Shown one piece after another: positions 28,326-37,987 of a DNA stretch of 64,000 nucleotides. Each line of letters starts with the position of its first letter. Within the stretch, counting starts at the first letter, position 1. Source of the DNA: Pollutimonas sp963706785 (lineage in GTDB: Bacteria > Pseudomonadota > Gammaproteobacteria > Burkholderiales > Burkholderiaceae_B). The DNA lies in contig CAVPNJ010000002.1 in assembly GCA_963706785.1 (NCBI GenBank), forward strand, positions 186,001 through 250,000, in the 5' to 3' direction. A program made the translations under genes and the position numbers. The notes beneath the pieces were generated by a model. It was given only the letters and a program-made list of their open reading frames with translations, ran no database searches and was not told where the DNA came from.

Positions 28326-29174
28326 TCAATCGCGCGCCACGGCGGTCAGGCCGGCTACCAGATGATCAATGAAAAACGTATAAAGCACGGCGATCGGTAT
28401 GCTGGCGATCAATGCGCCGGCCAGCAATGGCCCCCAGTGATAGACATCGCCGCGAATCAGCTCGGTGGGTACGGCAATGCTGATGGTCTTGTCGGCCGAG
28501 TTCGTAATGAAGGCCAGGGCATAGATGAACTCGCTGCTCGATAAGGTGAAGGCGAATACGACAACCGTCATCAGCCCGGGCAGTGCCAGCGGCAGTACGA
28601 CATGCACGAAGGCACCGAAGCGGCCGTGGCCATCGATCATCGCCTGCTCTTCAATGTCGCGCGGAATGCCCTTGAAAAACCCCATCAGCAGCCAAGTGCA
28701 AAACGGCACGGTAAAACTTGGATAGGCGACAATCAACGCCCACATCGAGTTTTGCAGGCCCAGAAAGGCGATCACCTTGGAGAACGGAATAAACAGCAGG
28801 GTAGGCGGCACCAAATAGCTCAGAAATATTCCGATTCCCAAGGTCTCGCCCCATCCGCCCGCAATGCGTGCCAGGCCGTAGGCGGCCGGCACCGATAGCA
28901 CTAAAGTGATGACGACGACGGCCAGGCCTACCCACGCTGTGTTCAGCATCCATTGCACGAACTGGGTCTGGCCAAACAGCAGCTCGATGTTCGCCATCGT
29001 CGGGGCACGTGAAAACCAAAAGGGGTTGGTGGCGGGCGAAAAAATGTCGGCCTGAGTTTTGAAGCTGGTAATAAGCATCACATAAAAAGGCAGGGCCGAG
29101 AACACCACAAACAGAGCGGTGGCCAGATACAGGCCGACCTTGCGGCCGGGATGTGTGGCAGCCCTCGCGCGCAT
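28326..29174 (-). CDS. ABC transporter permease (MalG-like), carbohydrate uptake type 1
   Basis: A 282-residue inner-membrane permease with six predicted helices. The EAA loop that docks on the ATPase is seen in EEQAMIDGHGRFGAFVHVVLPLALPGLMTVVVFAF. It begins 2 bp after the upstream permease gene and ends the operon. A GC-rich inverted repeat (GGCCCCT/AGGGGCC) lies right after it without a T-run. Confidence 0.93.
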   Translation of the reverse strand: MRARAATHPGRKVGLYLATALFVVFSALPFYVMLITSFKTQADIFSPATNPFWFSRAPTMANIELLFGQTQFVQWMLNTAWVGLAVVVITLVLSVPAAYGLARIAGGWGETLGIGIFLSYLVPPTLLFIPFSKVIAFLGLQNSMWALIVAYPSFTVPFCTWLLMGFFKGIPRDIEEQAMIDGHGRFGAFVHVVLPLALPGLMTVVVFAFTLSSSEFIYALAFITNSADKTISIAVPTELIRGDVYHWGPLLAGALIASIPIAVLYTFFIDHLVAGLTAVARD

Positions 29175-29176
29175 GG

Positions 29177-30097
29177 TCAGATCTCCCGGCGGCGGATGAG
29201 CGCCAAAATAAGAATCGACACAGCGGCCAATACCGGCAGCAGGAATAGGGCCGTGGCTGCACCGCGACCCAGCGAACCGCCCTGTACCCCCGTAAAAAAG
29301 GCCAGCGTCGGCAGGACCTGAGTCGCATTCGCCGGGCCTCCACGCGTCAAAATAAAAACGGTCACAATGTCCGTAAAGACGAACACGAAAGTGAACAGGA
29401 TCGTGACGCCGAATACTGGAATGAGCATGGGCAGGATAACGTCGAACATGCGTTTGAAATAGCCGGCGCCATCGATTTGGGATTGTTCCAGAATATCGCG
29501 CGGGACGCCGTTCAGGCCGGCGAGAATGATGACCGTGCCCAGGGGTAGCAGCCGCCAGACGTTAACCAGAACAATGGAAAACAGGGCATAGCCACTGCGG
29601 CCCAGCCAGAAGGTGTTATCGAAATCCCCGAACAGGGCGCCAGGATGGCCGAGCAGCCCCAGGCCGCGCAGGATCCAATCGAGCGAGCTAAAGGTGGAAT
29701 CCAGCATCCAGAGCCAGGCGAGCGCGCTCAAAGAGGCCGGCGCCGTCCACGGCAGCAGGATCAGGAATCGGATCAACCATTTGGCCCGGGTTGGGCGGAC
29801 AAGCAGTTCGGCTTGAACGGTGCCCAGGACCAACACCCCGATCAGAGTGCTGAGGGTTATGACAAAAGTGTTGCGTATGGCGAGGAGGAAGTCCGGCGTA
29901 TCCAGCAATGCAGTGAAGTTCTCCAGGCCGATAAAGCGCATCACGGGGCTACCTGTGGTGACGTCATTCAGGCTGTAAACCAGCGCCAGCACAATGGGAA
30001 TGCCCAGCAGCAAGACGATATAAAGAATCGCGGGCAATACCATGACCAGGGCGAGCAGCGTGTCGCGCTGCTTTAGGCTGAAAGTGCGGTCAGTCAT
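29177..30097 (-). CDS. ABC transporter permease (MalF-like), carbohydrate uptake type 1
   Basis: A 306-residue permease with six predicted helices. The EAA motif appears as DILEQSQIDGAGYFKRMFDVILPMLIPVFGVTILF. The N-terminus is short, without the extra MalF periplasmic domain of enterobacteria. Four bp separate it from the ATPase gene, so the operon is tightly coupled. Confidence 0.93.
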   Translation of the reverse strand: MTDRTFSLKQRDTLLALVMVLPAILYIVLLLGIPIVLALVYSLNDVTTGSPVMRFIGLENFTALLDTPDFLLAIRNTFVITLSTLIGVLVLGTVQAELLVRPTRAKWLIRFLILLPWTAPASLSALAWLWMLDSTFSSLDWILRGLGLLGHPGALFGDFDNTFWLGRSGYALFSIVLVNVWRLLPLGTVIILAGLNGVPRDILEQSQIDGAGYFKRMFDVILPMLIPVFGVTILFTFVFVFTDIVTVFILTRGGPANATQVLPTLAFFTGVQGGSLGRGAATALFLLPVLAAVSILILALIRRREI

Positions 30098-30100
30098 TGC

Positions 30101-31120
30101 TTAGGTCCTTGCACGCAGACCAGTACGCGGATCGAAGCGGCGCATCAGTGCATCGGGTACGCAGAAACTGCGGGACTGACCCACGGCCAGTCCCTGCACC
30201 CGACGCTCAGGAAGCTTCAAAATCACATCCGAGTGGTTCGCGGCAAGCACACCGTAGATCAGGGCGTCGGCACCCAGATACTCTATCTGCTGAATTTCGA
30301 GGGGCAGCGCGTAGTGTTGCGGAGGCAAATCGCCCTCGGGCAGCCACGCGTCCTCGGCATGGAAGCCCAGCAGCCAGTCACCGTCCGCGATCAGATTCAT
30401 GGGAGGAGACCCCATGAACTGCGCCACGAAAGTGTTGGCCGGTTCATGATAGATTTCCTGCGGGGTTCCCAATTGCTCGATCTTGCCGCGATTCATGACA
30501 GCGACGCGCTGGCCCAGGCCCATCGCCTCGACCTGGTCGTGAGTGACATATAGAGTGGTGATACCGATCTGCTCGTGCAGGCGCTTGAACTCCCGGCGAG
30601 CCGAATGGCGCAGCTTCGCGTCCAGGTTGGACAGGGGTTCGTCCATCAGGAACAGGCTGGGCGTGCGCACCAGCGCCCGGGCCAGGGCCACGCGTTGACG
30701 CTCGCCGCCCGACAGTTCGCGCGGCCTGCGATGAAGCAGGCGATCGATACCGAACAATTGGGCTGCCCACATGACTTTTTCATGAATCTGGTTGGCCGGC
30801 AGACGAATGGCTTCAAGCGGGAAGGCGATGTTCTTTGCCACGGTCTTGTGAGGGTAAAGCGCATAGCTCTGGAAGACCATGGCGATATTGCGTCTACGGG
30901 GCGGATCCTCATTGGCCAGCCTGCCATCGATATGGATGGTGCCACCGCTTGGTCGCTCGAGCCCGGCGATGGTGCGCATCAAGGTGGATTTGCCCGAGCC
31001 CGAGGCGCCGAGCAATACCAGAAATTCGCCATCAGGCATGTCGAGGCTGACGTCATCGACAGCCTTCACCCGACCATGATCGAAAGTCGTACTCAGGTGT
31101 TCGATGCTCAGGCTGGCCAT
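30101..31120 (-). CDS. ABC transporter ATPase (MalK/UgpC-like)
   Basis: A 339-residue ATPase: Walker A GASGSGKST (38-46), Q-loop in VFQSYALYPHKTV, signature LSGGERQRVALARAL, Walker B LFLMDEP, D-loop SNLDAKL and H-loop YVTHDQVEAM. A C-terminal TOBE-type regulatory domain follows (about 240-335). Powers the adjacent permeases; sugar or sugar-phosphate import is the family norm. Confidence 0.95.
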   Translation of the reverse strand: MASLSIEHLSTTFDHGRVKAVDDVSLDMPDGEFLVLLGASGSGKSTLMRTIAGLERPSGGTIHIDGRLANEDPPRRRNIAMVFQSYALYPHKTVAKNIAFPLEAIRLPANQIHEKVMWAAQLFGIDRLLHRRPRELSGGERQRVALARALVRTPSLFLMDEPLSNLDAKLRHSARREFKRLHEQIGITTLYVTHDQVEAMGLGQRVAVMNRGKIEQLGTPQEIYHEPANTFVAQFMGSPPMNLIADGDWLLGFHAEDAWLPEGDLPPQHYALPLEIQQIEYLGADALIYGVLAANHSDVILKLPERRVQGLAVGQSRSFCVPDALMRRFDPRTGLRART

Positions 31121-31132
31121 GGATTCCTCAGT

Positions 31133-32614
31133 TCAGGACTTCTTGCCGCCGATCAGACCACGGCCACGCCATTGGGCGTAGATCTGTTCCGCCTGCTTGG
31201 CGGCCTCGTCGACCGCCTGTTCGGCGCTCAGGTCGCCACGAGCCGCCTTGGCCATCATATTGGGCAGGATGAAAGTGTTGAACATCTCGCCCACAGCCGG
31301 GTTGGAATAGCCTGGATGTCCGAGATTCGTCGTCCAATCGGTCGCCGTGATCAGGCCGGCCAATTTGCCCTCGGCTTCCCCTTCGAGAAGGAATGGATCG
31401 CGGGCAAACCAGGCATCGTTCAAGTTCTTCAGGGTAGTCGCGTCTTTCACGGCTGGGTAACCCCGGTCACCCGTGGGGATCTTGGTAGAGAAATAGCTTG
31501 GCGAGTTGTACAGCTGACTGTGGTACATGACCTGGTCGTAGTTTTCGGTCAGGTGCAGAATGAACTGCTTGGCGAGATCTTCGCGGCCTTTGGCGAACTT
31601 GGGAATAATGTAGTTGTAGAGAACGTGTACGTTGGCCCAGCGATCTCCTCGCGGGCCGGCCAGGGGGCCGGTAAAGAACACGTCCTTGGCAATATCGGGC
31701 TTGCTCTGCTGAGCCGAGCGATAAGCCGAGATGGAGTTCACGATATACGAGGCTTTGCCAGCGATCAGGTCCTGGTTGTTGGAGGCCGCATTCCAGGCAA
31801 AGACGGCTGGTGTCATGGTGCGATGGTATAGCTCCGACATATATTTCACGGCGTCGATAGCACGTGTGCGATTCTCGCCGCGCCCCAGAATCACGTTGTC
31901 GTTTTCATCTTGTACGGATGCTCCCCAAGACCACAGGATCGAGCGGGCAACCATATTTGAGTCGAGCTCTTGCGACATGCCGATGCCGACCTGAACGCCT
32001 TGTTCCTTGCGGATTTTTTCGCCTACCTCCAGCAGTTGCTGCCACGTATCGGGGCCATTTTCCATGCCCGCCTTTTGCCACAGTGAGCGGCGGTAGTCCC
32101 CGCAGTCGATGGTCCAGCCATGTGCGAACGCGTACCAGGACTTCACGACCGGGTTATACGAAACGCGCGGGATGACTCTGAAGACTTCGCCGAACTGCTT
32201 GGCGGCCTGCTGATTAATGTCCGCCATGTCCATGACGTTGGGGGTGAACTGTGCAGCCTCTGGGCCCAGTTCGATGATGTCGTGACCGGAACCCGCGGAC
32301 AACTCAGAGGTCGTCGTCGTGACTAGATCGCTAATGTTGATGTGGTCGACGATGACCCGGACGTCATTTGCCTCGCCCCATGCCTGCGCAAAACTATCGA
32401 ACCACTTGTCGTAGGCCGGGACGAAGTGGCTCCATTGCAAGATTTTCAGGGTCTTGTCGGCGGCAAAAGCTGGGCGTAGTCGAAACCAGGGGGCGCCAAT
32501 GGTGGCCAAGCCGGCCGCGCCAGCGAGTTGCAGCGCGCGACGTCGTGAGGGGGAATGAAGGGGAAGGGAGCGAGAAAGAGCGGGACGATTGGGGTCGAGC
32601 TTGCGATGCGACAT
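31133..32614 (-). CDS. ABC transporter extracellular solute-binding protein, Tat-exported
   Basis: A family 1 solute-binding protein of 493 residues. The ATG at 32614 follows AGGAGGCACGTC; the in-frame extension up to 32746 is not likely to be translated. A twin-arginine signal SRRRALQLAGAAGLATIG precedes the AFAADK cleavage region. The mature part starts TLKILQWSHFVPAYDKWFDSFAQAWGEANDVRVIVDHI, typical of sugar binders. It is the first gene of the four-gene operon, 12 bp before the ATPase. The ligand cannot be told from sequence. Confidence 0.9.
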   Translation of the reverse strand: MSHRKLDPNRPALSRSLPLHSPSRRRALQLAGAAGLATIGAPWFRLRPAFAADKTLKILQWSHFVPAYDKWFDSFAQAWGEANDVRVIVDHINISDLVTTTTSELSAGSGHDIIELGPEAAQFTPNVMDMADINQQAAKQFGEVFRVIPRVSYNPVVKSWYAFAHGWTIDCGDYRRSLWQKAGMENGPDTWQQLLEVGEKIRKEQGVQVGIGMSQELDSNMVARSILWSWGASVQDENDNVILGRGENRTRAIDAVKYMSELYHRTMTPAVFAWNAASNNQDLIAGKASYIVNSISAYRSAQQSKPDIAKDVFFTGPLAGPRGDRWANVHVLYNYIIPKFAKGREDLAKQFILHLTENYDQVMYHSQLYNSPSYFSTKIPTGDRGYPAVKDATTLKNLNDAWFARDPFLLEGEAEGKLAGLITATDWTTNLGHPGYSNPAVGEMFNTFILPNMMAKAARGDLSAEQAVDEAAKQAEQIYAQWRGRGLIGGKKS

Positions 32615-32996
32615 GACGTGCCTCCTGTCTGGAAGGAGGGGAGGCCGTCTGGACTCCGTTAAAGCGGCGGCACTACCCCGGGCAATGGGAATGCAGCTGC
32701 GTAGCGGTCGCGTGTAACCTGGCACGTCACGCACGAATACCAGCAAAGTTTATCAGTGTGATATGCAAAAAAGCGAGGAAATAAGGGAAACCCCTAGTCT
32801 GGCGTCGCCGGCGGGGTGCAAAACTGGTCAGTCCGGGTGGGGGCGCTTTACTCAAGGGCGCTGAACCTTGCTCTGAGGGCAGTGTCAAACTTCTTTCGTG
32901 AATCTGGAGGCCCTCCGTAGACGGCTCACACAGAATGCAGTGGCTGAGGGGGCGGGAGGGTTCACGGTTTCACCAGGCTCTCTAGGAGGCCCCGTC
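32615..32996. other. Divergent intergenic region, no further gene
   Basis: This 382-bp region separates the leftward ABC operon from the rightward repeat-protein gene and must hold promoters for both. I find no convincing -35/-10 pair or operator. An in-frame GTG/ATG extension of the rightward gene from 32898 exists but lacks a ribosome site. Confidence 0.5.
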
Positions 32997-34373
32997 ATGA
33001 AATCACCTGTCATTCCCATCGCTTCTCTGGCCGACCTCGTGGCCGCGCTAGCCGAGCCCGGCCCCAGCACACTGGAGTTGCGAACGTCGGTCTCCTGCCC
33101 GTATTCAATCACGCTGCCGCCGGGATGTTCGCTCGCTGGGAAAGACAAGGACACCTGTATTCTGATTTTTGGCAATAGCGACGGCGTGGGCCTGACCGCC
33201 AACAACCGCGTGACCAACCTTACCATTGCGACTACGCCCGGCGCACGTGCCATCTACACTCAGACGGGTTTCACCGACATGGGCCGTATCATGCTGGAAA
33301 ACCTGGACGTGACCGGTCAGGTATCCATCATCACCCGGACGGGGACCGAGAAGCTGGAACTCATCGCTGACAAGTTGCATATTGCGGGCTGCGATGCTCG
33401 CCGCTACAGCGAGCAACCGCAGAAATACGGTGTAAACGTCTACCAAGGCGCGCTGACCATCTACAACTTCAATGGCAACGCCAAATCGATCATTCACGCC
33501 TCGCTCACCGACATCACCATCGGTGCGAAGAACGCGCCAGTGTTTGGCTCAGGTATCTTCGTGAGCGGTTTTGGCGATGAGGGCGGCTGGGTTGAACTGG
33601 AGAAGCTCACCACTGGTGCAGTTTATTCATGCGGCATGTTGCCTTATGGCACGGCCGACATAATCACCGCTGCAGTTTTCATCGTATATGGCGTGAAAGC
33701 GAAGCGCGTGGAGCACTTCGGCGAGGTGGCAACCTATGGCGTAAACGACATGGTGCTCGATACCTGGGGCAAGGTCGGCGAGTGGATTGCGCACGCGCCG
33801 GTGGTGTCTTATGGCCCCAGCGGCATCGGCTTTGTCAACTTCGGCGTAGTAGACCGCTTTGTCGCCGAGGGCGAAATCGTAACTTACGGCCTGGGGGCGC
33901 GCGGCTTCAACCAGTACGACGGCACCGTCAAAGACATCTGCTTCAAATCTATTCAGACTTTCGGCGACGGTTCCATCGGCATTCAAGTGAGCAAGCCCGT
34001 GGGCACCATCGTGGTGGAGGAAGGCATCACAACACATGGCTCAGTGGGCAACACCCTGGTGAAGGGCGTCAATATGATGCTCCCGGCCCAAGCCTTCAGC
34101 GTCAAACCGGGCGGTGTCATCGAGAAGCTCGTGGTGAAGGGCGATCTCGTCACCCATGGTGCGAATGTCGTCACTTACGCGGTGGAAGGCGGGGTAGTCC
34201 ACGCCATCGATATACAGGGCAAAGTGCTAGCGCACGGGCAGGGCTCCAATGCCGTCATGGTGACTGGCAAGGGGTCGACACCGCTGACCAACGTGCGGGC
34301 GAGCGCCGCAGCAGGCGAGGCGCTGGTCGTGAAAGACGGTGAGGTGACGGATCGGACCGGTTTATCCGCCTGA
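32997..34373 (+). CDS. Repeat protein of predicted beta-helix fold, function unknown
   Basis: A 458-residue protein placed at the ATG behind a strong AGGAGG; an upstream in-frame start at 32898 is less likely. From about residue 215 the sequence repeats every 25 or so residues around a Thr/Ser-aromatic-Gly or Thr-His-Gly core: EVATYG, PVVSYG, EIVTYG, SIQTFG, GITTHG, DLVTHG, KVLAHG. The spacing and the valine/isoleucine pattern suit the rungs of a right-handed parallel beta helix. There is no signal peptide or membrane segment, so it looks cytosolic. No catalytic motif is recognised. It sits alone between the ABC operon and tRNA-Phe. Confidence 0.8.
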   Translation: MKSPVIPIASLADLVAALAEPGPSTLELRTSVSCPYSITLPPGCSLAGKDKDTCILIFGNSDGVGLTANNRVTNLTIATTPGARAIYTQTGFTDMGRIMLENLDVTGQVSIITRTGTEKLELIADKLHIAGCDARRYSEQPQKYGVNVYQGALTIYNFNGNAKSIIHASLTDITIGAKNAPVFGSGIFVSGFGDEGGWVELEKLTTGAVYSCGMLPYGTADIITAAVFIVYGVKAKRVEHFGEVATYGVNDMVLDTWGKVGEWIAHAPVVSYGPSGIGFVNFGVVDRFVAEGEIVTYGLGARGFNQYDGTVKDICFKSIQTFGDGSIGIQVSKPVGTIVVEEGITTHGSVGNTLVKGVNMMLPAQAFSVKPGGVIEKLVVKGDLVTHGANVVTYAVEGGVVHAIDIQGKVLAHGQGSNAVMVTGKGSTPLTNVRASAAAGEALVVKDGEVTDRTGLSA

Positions 34374-34438
34374 TGGCCCCACCGCTGCCAAACCGGCTGC
34401 GCCAAGCCGCAGGGGCTGAAACCGATACCCGAAAAAGC

Positions 34439-34462
34439 AAAAAACCCAGCGAGTGGCTGGGC
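34439..34462 (-). terminator. Intrinsic terminator of tRNA-Phe
   Basis: On the minus strand AGCCCAGCC ACTC GCTGGG forms a short GC-rich stem followed by six T. It lies about 18 bp beyond the 3' end of tRNA-Phe and converges with the end of the beta-helix gene. Confidence 0.85.
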
Positions 34463-34479
34463 TAAATGTTTGAATCTTT

Positions 34480-34555
34480 TGGTGGCCTGGGACGGAATCG
34501 AACCGCCGACACAAGGATTTTCAATCCTCTGCTCTACCGACTGAGCTACCAGGCC
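34480..34555 (-). tRNA. tRNA-Phe (GAA)
   Basis: A complete 76-nt cloverleaf on the minus strand with encoded CCA. The acceptor stem pairs GGCCTGG with CCAGGCC, the D-arm holds AGCTCAGTCGGTAGAGC, the anticodon loop is TTGAAAA (anticodon GAA), and the T-arm is GGCGGTTCGATTCCGTC. Confidence 0.97.
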
Positions 34556-34721
34556 AACGTCGAAAAGGCGAAATCGTACACCATATTTTCAATGTGTGCT
34601 TTGCACCACGCTTATTTCCATTTCCGCATGAACTTTGAGCTAGAACAAATCGAAATTTCAGTAAACTGTCAGGGGCGATTATAATGAGGCGGTTCAAGTA
34701 CTTGGCGCGCGCTCTTCCCAC

Positions 34722-35998
34722 ATGTCTGTCGACGTTTTAACTTTCGGTCTGAATCACACGTCCGCGCCGGTTTCGGTGCGCGAACGCGTGTCCTTTCCGG
34801 TCGACCTGGTCAAGCCCGCGCTCGAAGGCTTGCGTTCGACATTCGGCAGTCGGTGCAAGAAGCCGCCATTCTGTCCACCTGTAATCGCACCGAAATCTAT
34901 TGCGCGGCCGACGGCTCACGTGGCTGATCAATTGCCCGCCTGGCTGGCCGATCACAATCGCCTGGACGCTGGCACGCTGCACCCGCACCTGTACCAATAT
35001 CAGCAAGACGACGCCGTTCGTCACGCGTTCCGCGTGGCCAGCGGCCTGGACTCCATGGTGTTGGGCGAAACCCAGATCGTCGGCCAAATGAAGGACGCCG
35101 TGCGCGCCGCCGGCGAAGCCGGGTCGTTGGGCACCTTGCTGCACCAGATGTTCCAGCGCACGTTCTCGGTGGCCAAGGAAGTCCGGTCGCAGACCGCGAT
35201 CGGCGCGCAGTCAGTGTCTATGGCCGCCGCCGCCGTGCGGCTGGCCGAACGGGTGTTCGGCAACCTTCGACCAGGCCCGCACGCTGTTCATCGGCGCGGG
35301 CGAAATGATCGAACTGTGCGCTACGCACTTCGCCGCGCAACGTCCGCGCAGCATGGTGGTGGCGAACCGTACGGCTCGAACGGGCCGAATTGCTCGCTTC
35401 CCGGTTTGTCGCCAAAACCATGAAGCTGTCCGATATTCCCGACAAGCTCGCCGATTTCGACGTTATCGTTTCCTGTACGGCAAGCTCCTTGCCCATCCTT
35501 GGATTAGGGATGGTTGAACGGGCTACGCGCTTGCGTCGCCATCGTCCTATGGTCATGGTCGATCTGGCAGTGCCGCGTGACATTGAAACCGAAGTCGGCC
35601 GCTTGGCGGATGTGTATCTATACACGGTCGACGATCTCGGACGCATGGTGCAGTCCGGCACTGATGCCCGCCGTGCAGCTGTTGTTCAAGCCGAGGCTAT
35701 CATCGAAACGCGGGTGCAGAATTTTATGCACTGGATGGGCAGCCGCGAGATTGTCCCCGCTATTATCGATTTCCAGCAGGCTGCTGACCGGGTCCGCCAA
35801 AATGAACTCGAACGTGCGAGGCGCATGCTGGCACGTGGCGACAATCCCGAACTCGTCCTGGAACAGCTTGCTTACGGTCTTACGCAAAAATATTTGCACG
35901 GCCCCATGGCCGCACTGAATCGCAGTGAAAGCGACGAACGCCAGCAGTTACTAAGCTTGCTGCCACGGTTGCTGCCCAGTACCGAACGTCGCCGTTAG
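34722..35998 (+). CDS. hemA: Glutamyl-tRNA reductase, with four frameshifts in this sequence
   Basis: Reduces glutamyl-tRNA to glutamate-1-semialdehyde, the first step of C5 haem synthesis. The N-terminus (FGLNHTSAPVSVRERVSFP) and middle (DAVRHAFRVASGLDSMVLGETQIVGQMKDA) are intact. The catalytic Cys segment AAILSTCNRTEIYCAAD is in another frame between indels near 34842-34850 and 34910-34915. Two more indels near 35266-35270 and 35368-35372 split the NADPH-binding part (TLFIGAGEMIELCATHFAAQRPRSMVVANRT). From there to the stop the reading is clean (SCTASSLPILGLGMVERA). Haem synthesis would fail if all were real, so sequencing error is the likely cause. Confidence 0.88.
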
Positions 35999-36064
35999 CG
36001 ACGCTCTGTCTGTACTGTTGCGTCCGCTTTCTATAACTGCCCATTCTTTCTTTTTTTACTCCCT

Positions 36065-37144
36065 ATGAAAAGTTCCATACGCAATCGGCTGGAGCAGCTT
36101 GCTCGCCGATTGGTCGAAGTCGATGCTTTATTGGCCGAGCCCGAAATCGCTGGCGATATGAACAGTTTCCGCAAAATGTCGCGCGAGCGCTCCGAGCTTG
36201 AGCCTGTTGTGAGCGCATTCGCTGCTTATAGCGGGACAGAGGAAGACATTCAGGCAGCTCAGGAAATGATGAGCGATCCCGAGATGCGCGACATGGCGGA
36301 AGAGGAATTCAAACTGGGCAAGGAAAGGCTGGAACAGCTTTCCGCCGACCTCCAGATACTGCTGCTGCCACGCGATCCGGACGATACACGTAGCGTTTTC
36401 CTCGAAATCCGCGCGGGGACCGGCGGCGACGAGAGCGCCCTCTTCGCTGGCGACTTGTTGCGTATGTACACTCGCTACGCTGAAAACAAGGGCTGGAAAG
36501 TCGAGCTGATGTCTGAGAGCCCATCGGAGATAGGCGGCTACAAAGAAGTGATCGCGCGTGTGGACGGCGACGGAGTGTATGGCCAACTGAAGTTTGAATC
36601 TGGTGCCCATAGGGTGCAGAGGGTTCCCGAAACGGAAACACAAGGGCGCATTCATACCTCTGCCTGCACCGTGGCTGTTTTGCCCGAGGCAGACGAGCAA
36701 AGCGATATCGTGATTAATTCGTCCGATTTGCGCATTGATACTTACCGGGCCAGCGGCGCGGGCGGCCAGCACATTAACAAGACGGATTCCGCCGTACGTA
36801 TTACGCACTTGCCTACGGGCCTTGTGGTGGAATGCCAGGATGATCGATCTCAGCATCGGAATAAAGACAAAGCGATGCAGGTTTTGGCTGCGCGATTAAA
36901 AGACAAGCAGCAGCAGGAGCAACACAATAAAGAAGCGGCCCAGCGCAAAAGCCTGGTCGGCACTGGTGATCGCTCCGAACGCATACGTACTTACAACTAT
37001 CCGCAAGGGCGGGTAACCGACCACCGCATTAATCTCACTCTATACAAATTGAATCAGATTATGGAAGGTGATCTGGACGAATTGACGGGGGCCCTGCGCG
37101 CCGAGCATCAGGCCGAGCTGTTGGCTGCCCTGGGGCAAGACTAA
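36065..37144 (+). CDS. prfA: Peptide chain release factor 1
   Basis: Reads UAA and UAG at the ribosome. A 359-residue class I release factor with the GGQ peptidyl-hydrolysis loop in RASGAGGQHINKTDSAVRITHLPTG (near residue 230) and a PxT-type anticodon region near VQRVPETETQGRIHTSA. It lies 66 bp after hemA and 4 bp before prmC, which methylates its GGQ glutamine. Confidence 0.97.
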   Translation: MKSSIRNRLEQLARRLVEVDALLAEPEIAGDMNSFRKMSRERSELEPVVSAFAAYSGTEEDIQAAQEMMSDPEMRDMAEEEFKLGKERLEQLSADLQILLLPRDPDDTRSVFLEIRAGTGGDESALFAGDLLRMYTRYAENKGWKVELMSESPSEIGGYKEVIARVDGDGVYGQLKFESGAHRVQRVPETETQGRIHTSACTVAVLPEADEQSDIVINSSDLRIDTYRASGAGGQHINKTDSAVRITHLPTGLVVECQDDRSQHRNKDKAMQVLAARLKDKQQQEQHNKEAAQRKSLVGTGDRSERIRTYNYPQGRVTDHRINLTLYKLNQIMEGDLDELTGALRAEHQAELLAALGQD

Positions 37145-37148
37145 CGCT

Positions 37149-37964
37149 ATGGACACACTGCGTGGCGTGTCGCTGGCAAGTAAGTTGCCGCGGCTCGAAA
37201 GGCAAATGCTATGGCAGCATGTGCTTAAGGTGCCGCGTTCCTGGCTCATTGCGCATGATACGGATCCGTTAGCGCCTGAATCGATCGCCCGCTTCCGTGC
37301 GCTCGAGGCGCAGCGCCTGTCGGGCGCCCCAATGGCGTATATTCTGGGGCGCCGCGAGTTCATGGGCCATGAATTCGATGTATCGCCCGCTGTGCTGATT
37401 CCGCGACCCGAAACCGAACTGTTGGTTGAGACGGCTTTGGCCCGCATGAAGGCGCTTAAGGCGCCGCGAGTGCTGGATCTGGGTACCGGAAGTGGCGCGA
37501 TCGCGATATCGTTGGCATTGGAGTGCCCGGAGGCTACGGTGGTCGCTACAGATGTAAGCCTCGATGCCTTGGCCGTCGCCCGGCAGAATGCGCGCCGTTT
37601 GGGCGCCCGGGTCGAATTTTTTGCGGGGAATTGGTACGATGCCCTGTCTGGCCATAAGGCTTTTGACTTGATTGTTTCAAATCCGCCGTATATTTCATCT
37701 GGCGATTCTCATTTGCAAGAGGGCGATCTGCGCTTCGAACCGGTAACGGCACTCACCGACGGCGCCGATGGGTTGTCGGCATTGCGTGCCATTGTTCAAG
37801 GGGCAAGCCAATGGCTGAAACCGCAGGGCGAGCTTTATATGGAACACGGCTGGGATCAGGCTGAGGCGGTAAAGAAGCTTTTGCAATTGTCAGGTTTTAC
37901 ACAGCTTGCCAGTTTGCCAGACTTGGCGGGTATCGACCGCGTGACTGGCGGTATTTATAATTAA
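37149..37964 (+). CDS. prmC: Peptide chain release factor N5-glutamine methyltransferase
   Basis: Methylates the GGQ glutamine of release factors. A 271-residue SAM methyltransferase with the RREFMGHEFDVSPAVLIPRPETELLVE entry, the SAM loop VLDLGTGSGAIAISLALE and the catalytic NPPYI (in FDLIVSNPPYISSGD). Directly downstream of prfA. Confidence 0.96.
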   Translation: MDTLRGVSLASKLPRLERQMLWQHVLKVPRSWLIAHDTDPLAPESIARFRALEAQRLSGAPMAYILGRREFMGHEFDVSPAVLIPRPETELLVETALARMKALKAPRVLDLGTGSGAIAISLALECPEATVVATDVSLDALAVARQNARRLGARVEFFAGNWYDALSGHKAFDLIVSNPPYISSGDSHLQEGDLRFEPVTALTDGADGLSALRAIVQGASQWLKPQGELYMEHGWDQAEAVKKLLQLSGFTQLASLPDLAGIDRVTGGIYN

Positions 37965-37987
37965 CTTTTCCTGGAAAAGAGAGCATC

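Noticed and set aside
33629..34342. 237-aa ORF in the +2 frame of the beta-helix gene
   Set aside because: Arg/His/Gly-rich shadow frame of a GC-rich repeat gene.
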